In this document: positions 53,228 through 63,477 of the stretch, one piece after another
How the letters are laid out: each line of letters starts with the position of its first letter
How positions within the stretch are numbered: position 1 is the first letter of the stretch
Assembly (NCBI RefSeq): GCF_014837245.1
Contig: NZ_JACYFU010000002.1
Coordinates: 496,001 to 560,000, forward strand
DNA: 64,000 nucleotides
From: Devosia oryzisoli
Lineage (GTDB): Bacteria > Pseudomonadota > Alphaproteobacteria > Rhizobiales > Devosiaceae
Reading direction: 5' to 3'
Notes under the pieces: generated by a model
What the model saw: the letters and a program-made list of their open reading frames with translations, nothing else
What the model was told of the DNA's origin: nothing
Databases searched by the model: none
Position numbers and translations under genes: made by a program

Positions 53228-53964
53228 TGGCACGCTTCAAGCTCATCATCGAATATGACGGAACCCCGTTCTGCGGCTGGCAGCGGCAGAGCGAGCGGAT
53301 GAGCGTTCAGCAGGCGCTGGAAGAGGCGATTGCGCGGTTTTCCGGGGAGACGGTGACGACGCAGGCGGCCGGCCGGACGGATGCTGGGGTGCATGCGCTG
53401 GGCCAGGTGGCGCATTTCGACCTCGGCAAGGATTGGGATCCGTTCCGGGTGCGCGAGGCGCTCAACTATCACCTTCGGTCCTATCCGGTGGTCGTGGTCG
53501 AATGCCAGGCGGTGGGGCAGGATTTCGAGGCGCGGTTTTCGGCGACGGCGCGGCATTACGAATACCGCATTCTCAACCGGCGGGCGCCGGCCGCGCTCGA
53601 GCGCAACCAGGTGTGGCATGTGCCCAAGCCGCTCGATGCGGCGCGCATGCACATGGCGGCGCAGACGATCCTGGGATTGCACGACTTCACCACGTTCCGC
53701 TCCTCGGAGTGCCAGGCCAAATCGCCCCTGCGCACCTTGGACCGGTTCGAGGTGAGCGGGGATAACGAGGTGATCTCGATCGTTGCGAGCGCCCGCAGTT
53801 TTCTGCATCATCAGGTGCGCTCGATGGTCGGCTCGCTCAAGCTCGTGGGCGAAGGCAAGTGGAGCCCGGCCGATTTCCGCGCCGCGCTCGATGCGGCTGA
53901 CCGGCGGCGCTGCGGGGCGATGGCACCCGCCAGCGGGCTCTACCTCACCGGCGTCGACTATTAG
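53227..53964 (+). CDS. truA: tRNA pseudouridine(38-40) synthase TruA
   Basis: TruA modifies U38-U40 in the anticodon arm. The 245-residue sequence has [13 protein letters not shown], the catalytic [16 protein letters not shown] with Asp, and [21 protein letters not shown]. It is the last gene of fmt-truA and meets the opposite-strand membrane gene with a four-base overlap. Confidence 0.96.
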   Translation: MARFKLIIEYDGTPFCGWQRQSERMSVQQALEEAIARFSGETVTTQAAGRTDAGVHALGQVAHFDLGKDWDPFRVREALNYHLRSYPVVVVECQAVGQDFEARFSATARHYEYRILNRRAPAALERNQVWHVPKPLDAARMHMAAQTILGLHDFTTFRSSECQAKSPLRTLDRFEVSGDNEVISIVASARSFLHHQVRSMVGSLKLVGEGKWSPADFRAALDAADRRRCGAMAPASGLYLTGVDY

Positions 53965-54524
53965 GGCATCGGTGGGGGCGGAAGCATGATGGCCACCACC
54001 GCCAGCGCCAGGAAAACCCCGACGGCCTGAGACACGAACAGAAGCGCAATCTGCAGCGGCGACAGGGTGACGATGAAGCGCCCGATATTGACGAAGGTCA
54101 GGAGCGCGAAGATCGCCACGGCAGCCAGCACGAACAGGCCCAGCGGGCCGAAGAAGGTCGAGATCAGCAGCAGGACGGCCGACACCAGCGTCACCCAGTT
54201 GGACGCCACGAGGTAGGGCACGAGGCCATCCTGCCGGCCCATCTGCCGCAAGACGATATAGGCCATGCCAGCTTGGGCGGCAAAGAGGACCAGGTTGATC
54301 AGGATCGATTGCGTGGCGGCGCCCTGCGGCACGGGCAGGCCCAGCAGCAGGGGCCCGAAGCCCGCCAGCAGCATCGCGATCAGCACCGCGATGAAACTGC
54401 CGATGAGGCCGCGCTGGGAAAAATCGAAATAGGCCGAGGCCTCACGCCGGCCGACGACCAGCGCCCAGCAGCCGCGGACAGCGCTGGAGAGCTCTTCGAA
54501 GAAGGGTTGTTGCGGCTGTGCCAA
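53961..54524 (-). CDS. Polytopic membrane protein, unknown function
   Basis: A 187-residue, five- to six-helix membrane protein ([40 protein letters not shown]). It starts at TTG 54524, about 15 bp after the preceding gene's stop on this strand, following it in an operon with dapE. Its companion upstream has the same length and style. No family recognised with confidence. Confidence 0.6.
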   Translation of the reverse strand: MAQPQQPFFEELSSAVRGCWALVVGRREASAYFDFSQRGLIGSFIAVLIAMLLAGFGPLLLGLPVPQGAATQSILINLVLFAAQAGMAYIVLRQMGRQDGLVPYLVASNWVTLVSAVLLLISTFFGPLGLFVLAAVAIFALLTFVNIGRFIVTLSPLQIALLFVSQAVGVFLALAVVAIMLPPPPMP

Positions 54525-54538
54525 GGGTCGGTCTCGTC

Positions 54539-55084
54539 TCAGGGGGCGGGCGCGGCCACGGGGCCGGTAAGCATGTAGAGAATCAAAGGCATACCCACAA
54601 GAAGCACCAGCGTCAAAACCGCAAACGCCGCGGCAACCCCGATCGGCCAGCCGGCGGCGGCGCGGCCGAGCCGGAACAGCAGGATAACAAGGCCCAGCCA
54701 GAGGAGGATCAGCAGCGGTCCGCCGAACATTGAGAGGGCGATGCCGGCCACGAGATAGAAGATCAGGGCATAGACGCCCGGCACCAGCGTATCGAGCACC
54801 GGGCGGCCGGACGGAACGGCCAGCCGGGTACCGTAAGTGGCGGCGAAGAGGGCGACGAGCGAGAGCGCCTGCACCAGCATGGCGGCGACAAAGCCCCAGA
54901 GCGCGGGCACGCCGACGCCGAGCGAGGCCAGGGCAATGGCAAGGAACGCCAGCACCGCAAAAAGCGCGATGGCCGAGGAGAGGCCGGCCGGGGTGCGGTG
55001 GAAATGGTCGGCCCAGGTGGGGTCGCCCCGGACGATGCCGACCCAGCCCGCCACCGCCTCGCGCAGCAGGTTCAAGGATTTCAC
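54539..55084 (-). CDS. Polytopic membrane protein, unknown function
   Basis: A 181-residue protein with about five hydrophobic segments (GLSSAIALFAVLAFLAIALA; FGGPLLILLWLGLVILLFRL). It overlaps the stop of dapE by four bases and precedes a second membrane protein, giving dapE-membrane-membrane. Related small membrane proteins follow dapE in other Hyphomicrobiales as I recall. Function unknown. Confidence 0.65.
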   Translation of the reverse strand: MKSLNLLREAVAGWVGIVRGDPTWADHFHRTPAGLSSAIALFAVLAFLAIALASLGVGVPALWGFVAAMLVQALSLVALFAATYGTRLAVPSGRPVLDTLVPGVYALIFYLVAGIALSMFGGPLLILLWLGLVILLFRLGRAAAGWPIGVAAAFAVLTLVLLVGMPLILYMLTGPVAAPAP

Positions 55085-56235
55085 GAGTTCGCTCCGGCGA
55101 AATAGCGCTCAATGAAGGTGCGGTAGATGGCGGTGAGGCCCTCCAGGTCGCTGAGGGCGATCGATTCGTCGGCCTTGTGCATGGTGGTCCCGACAAGGCC
55201 GAATTCGACGACGGGGCCATAGGCGGCGATGAAGCGGGCGTCGGAGGTGCCGCCGGCCGTGGAATGCTTGGGGCGCCGGCCGGTGACCGCTTCGATGGCG
55301 TCGCCCAGCGTTTCGATATCGGCGCTGAGCGGCGAGAGGAAGGCGCGCGAGGGGCGGCCGGAGATATCGAAGGCCACCATTGTGCCGCGGGCGTCGACCG
55401 AGGCGATGCGCTCCTCGATCCGGGCGGCGAGCGTCTGCGGCGTCCAACCGTCATTGTAGCGGATGTTGAAGCGCAGGGTGCCGCTGGCGGGGATGACGTT
55501 GGACACGGGATTGCCGACGTCGATGCTGGTCAGCTCGAGATTGCTAGCGGGGAAGTGGGCGTTGCCGCCGTCGAGCGGACGGCTGCTGAGGGCGGTGGCG
55601 ATGGCGGCGAGCACCGGCAACGGGTTGTTGGCCTTGTGGGGATAGGCGACGTGGCCCTGCGAGCCGGTGACGGTGACCTTGCCCGAGAACGAGCCCCGGC
55701 GGCCGATCTTAATGCTGTCGCCCAGAGTTTCGGCGGAACTTGGCTCGCCCACGATGGCGAAATCGAAGCCGTGGCCCTTCTCTGCCATCCAGCGCACGAG
55801 CTTTTCCGTGCCGTTGATGGCGTCGGCTTCCTCGTCATTGGTGATGGCGAGTTGGATGGTGCCGGCGTCGGCCGGGATGGCGGCGCAGGCGGCGACGAAG
55901 GCGGCGATGCCCGATTTCATGTCAGCGGCGCCACGACCGAAAACGCGGCCATCGGCTTCGCGCGGGGTGAACGGATCGGTGGTCCAGGTGGCAACATCGC
56001 CGGGCGGCACGACGTCGGTGTGGCCGGCGAACAGCAGGCGGCGCCCCCCCTGCCCTCGCGTGGCGAAGAGATTGTCGACCGGGTAGGAGCCATCGCCATC
56101 GAAGCGGAGGCGGGTGACGGCGAAGCCGACGGCTTCAAGTTCGGTCGCGAGCAGATCGAGCGCCCCAGCCTCGTCGGGCGTGACCGAAGGGCAGGCGATG
56201 AGGCGGCTCAGCAGGTTTTTGGGGTCGAGGCTCAT
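55081..56235 (-). CDS. dapE: Succinyl-diaminopimelate desuccinylase
   Basis: DapE releases L,L-diaminopimelate from its succinyl derivative in lysine and cell-wall synthesis. The 384-residue M20 enzyme has FAGHTDVVPPGD, RGAADMKSGIAAFVAA, TNDEEADAINGTEKLV and GTSDARFIAAYGPVVEFG, holding the metal ligands (His, Asp, Glu) expected in the family. It lies 12 bp after the DUF805 gene, with dapD next. Confidence 0.95.
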   Translation of the reverse strand: MSLDPKNLLSRLIACPSVTPDEAGALDLLATELEAVGFAVTRLRFDGDGSYPVDNLFATRGQGGRRLLFAGHTDVVPPGDVATWTTDPFTPREADGRVFGRGAADMKSGIAAFVAACAAIPADAGTIQLAITNDEEADAINGTEKLVRWMAEKGHGFDFAIVGEPSSAETLGDSIKIGRRGSFSGKVTVTGSQGHVAYPHKANNPLPVLAAIATALSSRPLDGGNAHFPASNLELTSIDVGNPVSNVIPASGTLRFNIRYNDGWTPQTLAARIEERIASVDARGTMVAFDISGRPSRAFLSPLSADIETLGDAIEAVTGRRPKHSTAGGTSDARFIAAYGPVVEFGLVGTTMHKADESIALSDLEGLTAIYRTFIERYFAGANS

Positions 56236-56247
56236 GGATGGTCCCGT

Positions 56248-56739
56248 TCAGCGCGCCAGAGGATCGGGGCCATAGGCATTGTCGCCGCGGGTGCCAGCCA
56301 GGAACCCCAGTTGCACCAGCAGCACCAGCGCCCAGATGGAGACGACCAGGCCCAGCGCGTTGATGATACCGCCGCCGATGCCGACGAGGGCAAAAAGCTG
56401 GCTGAGAAGATTGAGCGCGGTGAAGGCCATGACGTCGTAGCCGGCGCTCCCCCGATCGTGCCGCCGCTTGACGGCGATGGCGAGCCAGGGACCGACCAGC
56501 AGCAGCGAAATCAGGAACGAGACGACCGGCGAAGGCGCGGCGCGGAAGCCGGTGAAGTCGGTGCGGATGCCGTTGATAACAGAGTAGCCGTCACGACTCT
56601 CCGTCATGCCGAAGCCGAGCCAGAGGGCGAGGGCGGACAGGATTGCGGTCGCCAGGAATAGCAGCAGCACCCCGAGCCAGAAGCGGCCGCGGCCGATGCG
56701 ACCGGCAAAGCTGAGCAACAGGAACCGGAGGCTGGCCAT
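56248..56739 (-). CDS. DUF805-family membrane protein
   Basis: The 163-residue protein has the DUF805 pattern GRIGRGRFWLGVLLLFLA at the start and KRRHDRGSAGYD in the middle, with about four helices. Family roles are unclear (YhaH/DUF805). It sits between dapD and dapE, with spacing of 5 and 12 bp, so it shares their transcript. Confidence 0.9.
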   Translation of the reverse strand: MASLRFLLLSFAGRIGRGRFWLGVLLLFLATAILSALALWLGFGMTESRDGYSVINGIRTDFTGFRAAPSPVVSFLISLLLVGPWLAIAVKRRHDRGSAGYDVMAFTALNLLSQLFALVGIGGGIINALGLVVSIWALVLLVQLGFLAGTRGDNAYGPDPLAR

Positions 56740-56744
56740 TCCGC

Positions 56745-57587
56745 TCAATCGCGCAGGAGGTCGTTGATGCCAGTCTTGGAGCGGGTCTGGGCGTCGACGG
56801 TCTTGACGATGACGGCGCAATAGAGGTTCGGGCCCGGCGTGCCGTCGGGCAGCGGCTTGCCGGGGAGCGAGCCGGAGACGACGACGGAATAGGGCGGCAC
56901 CTTGCCGATGTGCACTTCGCCGGTATGGCGGTTCACCACCTTTGTGGAGGAGCCGATGAAGACGCCCATGGAGATGACGGAGCCTTCCCCGACCACGACG
57001 CCCTCGACGATCTCGGAGCGGGCGCCAATGAAGCAGTTGTCCTCGATGATGGTGGGGCCGGCCTGCAGCGGCTCGAGCACGCCACCGATGCCGACGCCAC
57101 CCGAGAGGTGCACATTCTTGCCGATCTGGGCGCAGGAGCCGACCGTGACCCAGGTATCGACCATGGTGCCTTCATCGACGAAGGCGCCGAGATTGACGAA
57201 GCTGGGCATGAGGATGACGTTTTTGGCGATATGGGCCGACTTGCGCACGATGGCGCCCGGCACGGCGCGGAAGCCGGCGTCGCGCCAGTGATTCTCGCTC
57301 CAGCCTTCGAACTTGGTGGGCACCTTGTCCCACCAGGTGGAGCCCTGCGGCCCGCCGGTTATGGGCTGGTTGTCGTTGAGGCGGAAGGACAGCAGCACGG
57401 CGCGCTTGAGCCACTGGTTGACCTGCCAGGCGCCATCGACCTTTTCGGCCACCCGCGCCTTTCCGCTGTCGAGCAGATCGAGCGCCTCGTTCACCGCGTC
57501 CCGCACTTCCCCTTTGGTCCCCAAATTGACCTCGGCGCGGTTTTCGAAGGCGGCGTCGATGATCTGGGCGAGCTGGGCGTGCGACAT
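56745..57587 (-). CDS. dapD: 2,3,4,5-tetrahydropyridine-2,6-dicarboxylate N-succinyltransferase
   Basis: DapD makes N-succinyl-2-amino-6-oxopimelate in the lysine/DAP pathway. The 280-residue trimeric enzyme has the left-handed beta-helix of hexapeptide repeats ([39 protein letters not shown]). Start at ATG 57587 ([14 protein letters not shown]). Together with dapE and DUF805 it forms one operon. Confidence 0.96.
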   Translation of the reverse strand: MSHAQLAQIIDAAFENRAEVNLGTKGEVRDAVNEALDLLDSGKARVAEKVDGAWQVNQWLKRAVLLSFRLNDNQPITGGPQGSTWWDKVPTKFEGWSENHWRDAGFRAVPGAIVRKSAHIAKNVILMPSFVNLGAFVDEGTMVDTWVTVGSCAQIGKNVHLSGGVGIGGVLEPLQAGPTIIEDNCFIGARSEIVEGVVVGEGSVISMGVFIGSSTKVVNRHTGEVHIGKVPPYSVVVSGSLPGKPLPDGTPGPNLYCAVIVKTVDAQTRSKTGINDLLRD

Positions 57588-57807
57588 GGAGGGTCCTCTC
57601 TTACGTAGCCGGGACCATAACGGGGGCAAGCCCAGTGTCAACGGGCGCGTGGCGCGACGGCGTGGCAGCGCCTTGGATCACGGCGGCCATCCCAGAACCT
57701 TCGCCGAATTGGCGCTGACGAGCGAAGCTGTCCAGTCATGTCACCGGGCTGTCAGGCGAAGCATGGTACGGGTTGGATATCGAAGCTTCAACGCAAGGAG
57801 AGCTCTC

Positions 57808-58071
57808 ATGATCAAAGCAGCAACCGTAGCCGTGGTGGCCGCGCTTTTGGCAACGTCCGCCGCCGTCGCCGATCCCGGCACCAACAAGGGTGGCGGCAAG
57901 CATTACGAACTGGTGGATGGGACGAGTTTCACCAATGCCGGTGCCATGCTCCAGCACCTGCGCGACCGGGACAATGGCTACGCGTCGGGCAATCCGAAGG
58001 ACATCGTGGAGGCCTATCCGGAAGAGTTCGAGAACGTGGGCGATCTCATCCATCAAAAGCGCGTCGACTAG
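57808..58071 (+). CDS. Small secreted protein, unknown function
   Basis: The 87-residue product starts with a signal peptide (MIKAATVAVVAALLATSAAVA|D) after AAGGAG. The mature 65 residues contain GGGKHYELVDGTSFTNAGAM and a helical end (FENVGDLIHQKRVD). A hairpin follows. Not recognised. Confidence 0.6.
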   Translation: MIKAATVAVVAALLATSAAVADPGTNKGGGKHYELVDGTSFTNAGAMLQHLRDRDNGYASGNPKDIVEAYPEEFENVGDLIHQKRVD

Positions 58072-58077
58072 GGTCTT

Positions 58078-58100
58078 GGGGCGGCGATCATTGCCGCCCC
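58078..58100. terminator. Strong hairpin after the small secreted gene
   Basis: GGGGCGGC and GCCGCCCC (58078-58085, 58093-58100) form a perfect eight-bp stem with a seven-base loop. There is no T-run, so it may work as a 3' stabiliser or an attenuator instead of a Rho-independent terminator. Confidence 0.5.
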
Positions 58101-58122
58101 GCTTCCGAACCCGGAGACAGCC

Positions 58123-58770
58123 ATGCCCGCCTCGCGCACCCGCTACGTATTGGACGAAGCCATCGGCCGGCCGCAGGACTGGTCTTTCAGCTGGGAGCTG
58201 AAAGATGACGTTACCTTCGGCACCACCTGCCAGTTCTGCAGGAAGAACCAGCAGCGGATCAGTTACGAGGTCCAGCGCGCCGATGAGCGCCGCTGGATTT
58301 GCCAGAGATGCGCTGGCCGATACGATCTCGGTGGGGTGTTGAACGGCGTTGCGGTCGATCAGATGACTATTCGCGCCACCTTGCACGATTGCACCGAGCG
58401 GCAGAAACTGCGCACCTGCCTCGACGTCATCCGCAGGTGCATCGATAGGTCGGATGATCCAGCCGTGCTTGAGGCAGCGCTGCATTTCGACCGGAACCTG
58501 CAACTGTCCCCGCTCCACGCGGCGTCCATGTTTTTCCTGCTGGCGACGCTTCCAGAACGGATCGACCCACGTATTTTCGAGATCCAGACCCGCAGCCGTG
58601 CGCACAAGCAGGAGTTCGGCGCGCTGGGCCTTGCTGCCCGAGCCTTGGTCTGGCCGGCCTTGACCCCGCTACAGCAGCGGGGCCTGAGCGCCCTCGGATT
58701 TGGCCCCAGAGCGCGAGCCAGTATCCGCTCCAAAGCCGCTCCTGCCGCCGATCGGCTGGCTGCTCATTAA
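58123..58770 (+). CDS. Zinc-ribbon protein, unknown function
   Basis: The 215-residue protein has an amino-terminal four-Cys zinc ribbon (TTCQFCRKNQQRISYEVQ... WICQRCAGRYDLGG). The rest is helical (LEAALHFDRNLQLSPLHAASMFF) with a basic end. A nucleic-acid or metal role is possible; I cannot name a family. It follows the small secreted gene by about 50 bp. Confidence 0.65.
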   Translation: MPASRTRYVLDEAIGRPQDWSFSWELKDDVTFGTTCQFCRKNQQRISYEVQRADERRWICQRCAGRYDLGGVLNGVAVDQMTIRATLHDCTERQKLRTCLDVIRRCIDRSDDPAVLEAALHFDRNLQLSPLHAASMFFLLATLPERIDPRIFEIQTRSRAHKQEFGALGLAARALVWPALTPLQQRGLSALGFGPRARASIRSKAAPAADRLAAH

Positions 58771-58824
58771 TGGAGCGTGCCGGCGGACTGGCAGACCCAG
58801 GCCTCGCACCTTGCGCAGGGAGGC

Positions 58825-59646
58825 CTAGTCGGCGGCGGGATAGACGCCCAGAATACGGAACCGGTCGGTGAAGAAGCCGAGTTCCTCGAAGGCGTTCTGG
58901 ACGCTCTGGTCGTCGGGATGCCCCTCGATATCGGCGTAGAACTGAGTGGCGGTGAAAGCGCCGCCGACCATGTAGCTTTCCAACTTGGTCATGTTGACGC
59001 CATTGGTCGCAAACCCTCCCATGGCCTTGTAAAGGGCCGCCGGCACGTTGCGCACGCGGAAGATGAAGGTGGTTTTCACCTTGCCCGTGTTTGCGGCCCG
59101 CTTCTCAGTGGGCGAGAGGACGAGGAAACGGGTGGTGTTGTGGTCGGCGTCCTCGATGTTCTCTGCCAGCACGTCCAGCCCATAGATTTCGCCGGCAAAG
59201 CGCGACGCAATCGCGGCGACATTAGGATCACCCTTCTGGGCAATCTCGCGAGCCGATCCGGCCGTATCGACTGCGTTGATGGTGCGGAAACCGTGCTGCG
59301 AAATGAACTTGCGGCACTGGCCGAGAGCCACCGAAAGGGATTGGACCGCCTCGATGTTCTCGAGCTTGGCCCCCGGAACACCGAGCAGCGTCATCTCGAC
59401 GCGCAGATACGTTTCCCCAACAATGAAGAGACCGCTTTCGGGCAGCAGATGGTGGATGTCGGTGATCCGTCCATAAAGAGAGTTTTCCACCGGAACGACT
59501 GCGAAATCGGCGCGGCTGGACTGAACTGCGGCCAACGTTTCCTCGAAGGTGACGCAGCCCATGACCTCCTCGCCCGGGAACACGTTGGCGGCCGCTGCAT
59601 GGCTGAACGCGCCGGGTTCGCCCTGGAAGGCAATCTTCTTGGTCAT
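58825..59646 (-). CDS. pheA: Prephenate dehydratase
   Basis: This enzyme converts prephenate to phenylpyruvate for phenylalanine synthesis. The 273-residue sequence has IAFQGEPGAFSHAAA, VVPVENSLYGRI, SRFAGEIYGLDVLAENIED, DADHNTTRFLVL and a C-terminal ACT domain (NMTKLESYMVGG), the usual Phe-binding regulatory module. Start ATG 59646 (MTKKIAFQGEPG). It is a monofunctional form without chorismate mutase. Confidence 0.95.
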   Translation of the reverse strand: MTKKIAFQGEPGAFSHAAAANVFPGEEVMGCVTFEETLAAVQSSRADFAVVPVENSLYGRITDIHHLLPESGLFIVGETYLRVEMTLLGVPGAKLENIEAVQSLSVALGQCRKFISQHGFRTINAVDTAGSAREIAQKGDPNVAAIASRFAGEIYGLDVLAENIEDADHNTTRFLVLSPTEKRAANTGKVKTTFIFRVRNVPAALYKAMGGFATNGVNMTKLESYMVGGAFTATQFYADIEGHPDDQSVQNAFEELGFFTDRFRILGVYPAAD

Positions 59647-59770
59647 GGGTCTGGTCCACGGTGAGGGTGGCGCGGTTTTGGCGCGGGTGGGGGGCGGTGT
59701 CAATGTGACAGAGGTCTCGCGGCGCCGTTCAGTGAGCCATCAGAGCTGCCACCCTACGGGACACTCCTGC

Positions 59771-59924
59771 CATTCGAGCATAGCTCTCATGGCCTTCTCG
59801 CCTAAAATCGCTCCACCGGAGCGATTTCCCCTGCGGGGCGGCCGTGCCACTCAAGCATAGCTCTCATGGCCTTCTCGCCTCAAATCGCTCCACCGGAGCG
59901 ATTTCCCCTGCGGGACGGCTCGAA
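59771..59924. repeat. Tandem 77-bp repeat with perfect hairpins upstream of the cytochrome c gene
   Basis: Copies at 59771-59847 and 59848-59924 are nearly identical over most of their length (CATAGCTCTCATGGCCTTCT shared). Each contains the palindrome AAATCGCTCC-ACC-GGAGCGATTT, a perfect 10-bp stem with three-base loop. They lie within the 444-bp gene-free region 59647-60090 between pheA and the cytochrome gene; nothing else is recognised there. Confidence 0.8.
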
Positions 59925-60090
59925 GTGTCGCACCGGTGGATTGCCCTGTTGCCCTCCAAGGGGCTAGCGACTATCTTCCGCCCGCGTCGGGCTGGCCGGT
60001 TGAGGCCGATTTACCTATTGTGCAGGGCAAATCGAGATTGCGGCCGGCCTGGAATTCGTCCACTGGGGATGGACCGGCAGAGAGTTTCAC

Positions 60091-60945
60091 ATGGATTCGT
60101 TCGAGCTAAACAAAATTCTAGGCGCCGTCCTCGGCACCCTGTTGTTCGTGATGGGTGTCGGCTTTCTGGCCGAAGCCATCTACCACCCGATCGAGGACCG
60201 GGGCCCCGGATACGCCCTGCCCGAGCCCGAAGTCGCCGAAGCCGGCGCGCCGGTTGAAGCAGCTCCGGAAGTTGCCTTGGGAACGCTGCTCGCTGCCGCC
60301 AGCGCCGATCGCGGTGCCTCGGCCGTGCGCAAGTGCCAGTCCTGCCACAACTTCGGCGAGGGCGAGCCCAACAAGACCGGCCCGCATCTTTACGACGTCG
60401 TCATGCGCCCCGAAGGCTCGGTGCCGGACTTCGCCTATTCCGACGCGCTCAAGGAGCACAACGCCAATGGCGACGTGTGGACCTACGAGAACCTCAACGC
60501 CTTCCTGACCAGCCCCAAGGACTATGCCCCGGGCACCAAGATGACCTTTGCCGGCGTTAAGAGCCCCGAGGAACGCGCTGACATCCTGGCCTACCTGCAG
60601 ACCCTGTCGGCCGACCCAAAGCCCTTCCCCGAGCCTGACGCGGCTGCGCCCGCTGAAGGCGAGGCTGCACCGGCTGACGGCGAAGCCGCACCGGCAGATG
60701 ATGCTGCGGCCGCCCCCGCCAATGACGCGGCCCCGGAAGCGCCGGCGCCTGCAGATGCCGTGGATGCCGGCACTAGCCCGGCGGCCGTCGCGCCCGCCGA
60801 CAGTGCTGTTGCCCCCGAGGCGACCACCACTGTCGAAACCCCGACAACCACACAGAGTGAAACGCCCGTCGTCGGCACTCCCGCCGCGGGCGGTGACGCC
60901 GGTGCTGTGACGCCGTCGACTACCTCGACCACGCCGCCGCAATAA
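60091..60945 (+). CDS. Membrane-anchored cytochrome c (CycM-like)
   Basis: The 284-residue protein has an amino-terminal membrane helix (LGAVLGTLLFVMGVGFLAEA), a class I cytochrome c domain with heme motif C82-QSC-H86 and a likely Met ligand in GTKMTF near 151, and a 100-residue Ala/Pro/Glu-rich tail (from about 180; EAAPADGEAAPADDAAAAP). The tail is unusual for CycM/c552, which are about 180 residues. The protein would carry electrons from bc1 to an oxidase, perhaps the one encoded at 26.9-32 kb. A good terminator follows. Confidence 0.88.
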   Translation: MDSFELNKILGAVLGTLLFVMGVGFLAEAIYHPIEDRGPGYALPEPEVAEAGAPVEAAPEVALGTLLAAASADRGASAVRKCQSCHNFGEGEPNKTGPHLYDVVMRPEGSVPDFAYSDALKEHNANGDVWTYENLNAFLTSPKDYAPGTKMTFAGVKSPEERADILAYLQTLSADPKPFPEPDAAAPAEGEAAPADGEAAPADDAAAAPANDAAPEAPAPADAVDAGTSPAAVAPADSAVAPEATTTVETPTTTQSETPVVGTPAAGGDAGAVTPSTTSTTPPQ

Positions 60946-60968
60946 GGCTGGCCCGCTACAGTTTGCCA

Positions 60969-61003
60969 AGGGCCGCGCCTCCGGGTGCGGCTCTTTCCTT
61001 TTT
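60969..61003 (+). terminator. Terminator after the cytochrome c gene
   Basis: AGGGCCGC pairs with GCGGCTCT (one wobble) around a small loop, followed by TCTTTCCTTTTT. It lies 23 bp after the stop. Confidence 0.75.
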
Positions 61004-61013
61004 GGGGGTAACA

Positions 61014-61952
61014 ATGTTTCTTCTGCACCTGTCCGATGTCGATGAAGCGAGTTGGGCCAAGGCGTTCTCCACGGCCCTTGCCCCATATCCGGTGGTGCGT
61101 CAGACCGACGACTACGATCCGAAGGCCGTTCGCTACATCTTCGTGTGGAAGCCGAAGCCGAACGCGTTCGACGGGCTCGACAACCTGAAGGCCGTGTTCT
61201 CGCTCGGCGCAGGGGTGGACGCGCTGCTCAAGCACCCCAAGCTCCCCCAGGTCCCTGTGGTGCGCTTCGTGGACGATGATCTCAGCCAGCGCATGAGCGA
61301 CTATGTGGTGGCTCATGTCACCATGCACCACAGGCAGTTTTCCCGCTTCCAGGCTGACCAGAAGGCCCGGCGCTGGGCTCAGGTCTATCCGCCAGCGGCC
61401 CAGGAGACCACTGTCGGCATCATGGGGATGGGAGTGCTGGGGCAGGATGCGGCGGCACGCCTGAGACCCCTGGGGTTTTCACTGCGCAGCTGGAGCCGCA
61501 CGCCAAAGAGCGTCGAGGGCGTCGAAAATTTCATTGGCGCTGACCAGTTGGACGCCTTCCTTTCCGGCACCGATATCCTGGTCAATCTCCTGCCGCTGAC
61601 GCCGGAGACAACGGGCATCCTCAACTACGAGACGTTCGGCAAGCTGCGGCGTGGTGGCCTTGCCGGTGGCCCGGTGATCGTCAATGCAGCGCGGGGCGGC
61701 CATCAGAAAGAGGCCGACATCGTGCGGGCGCTGGGCGACGGCACCTTGGGCGCCGCCAGCCTCGATGTCTTCGAGATAGAGCCTCTTCCCGCCGATAGCC
61801 CGCTCTGGGACATCGAGAACTGCTACATCACGCCCCACATCGCCGCCATCTCCAGCGAAGCGAGCGGTGTGCGGTATTTTTCTGCGATCCTCAAGGCGCA
61901 CGAACAGGGCGAGCCGTTGATCAACGTCGTGGATCGGACGCGCGGATATTAG
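61014..61952 (+). CDS. GhrA-like glyoxylate/hydroxypyruvate reductase
   Basis: A D-2-hydroxyacid dehydrogenase of 312 residues. Seen: VFSLGAGVDALL near 65, NAD(P) motif GIMGMGVLGQDAAARLRPLG, SWSRTPKS that favours NADPH, NAARGGHQ with the active-site Arg, DVFEIEPLPADSPLW (Glu) and TPHIAAIS (His). GhrA reduces glyoxylate and hydroxypyruvate. Start ATG 61014; the site GGGGGTAAC precedes it. Confidence 0.88.
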   Translation: MFLLHLSDVDEASWAKAFSTALAPYPVVRQTDDYDPKAVRYIFVWKPKPNAFDGLDNLKAVFSLGAGVDALLKHPKLPQVPVVRFVDDDLSQRMSDYVVAHVTMHHRQFSRFQADQKARRWAQVYPPAAQETTVGIMGMGVLGQDAAARLRPLGFSLRSWSRTPKSVEGVENFIGADQLDAFLSGTDILVNLLPLTPETTGILNYETFGKLRRGGLAGGPVIVNAARGGHQKEADIVRALGDGTLGAASLDVFEIEPLPADSPLWDIENCYITPHIAAISSEASGVRYFSAILKAHEQGEPLINVVDRTRGY

Positions 61953-61986
61953 CGGATGCGGCCGCAGACTGGGCCGCCCCACCCTG

Positions 61987-63333
<1,347 letters not shown>

Positions 63334-63409
63334 CAAGGAACACTCCGGAGATTCTTGCCACGTCTTCTACGCCCTGCCCGGGTGCGCCGCAACGCCTCCG
63401 CCGCCGCGC

Positions 63410-63424
63410 TTAACGGGCTGTTAG
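63410..63424. promoter_or_regulatory. CtrA-like half-sites upstream of the Tad-type gene
   Basis: TTAA-N7-TTAG (63410-63424) differs by one base from the CtrA consensus TTAA-N7-TTAA and lies about 55 bp upstream of the TPR lipoprotein start. In Caulobacter, CtrA controls pilus genes. This is pattern-based only. Confidence 0.3.
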
Positions 63425-63477
63425 GGTTAATGATTTACTTCTCGTGGCATTGAGCCCCTGCTCAGCGGAGACGTGCC

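Noticed and set aside
51602..53233. 543-codon open frame antisense to def and fmt
   Set aside because: def and fmt carry complete motifs; the antisense product has no recognisable domain.
54730..56661. 643-codon open frame antisense to dapE and neighbours
   Set aside because: Same reason: dapE, DUF805 and membrane genes on the other strand explain the sequence.
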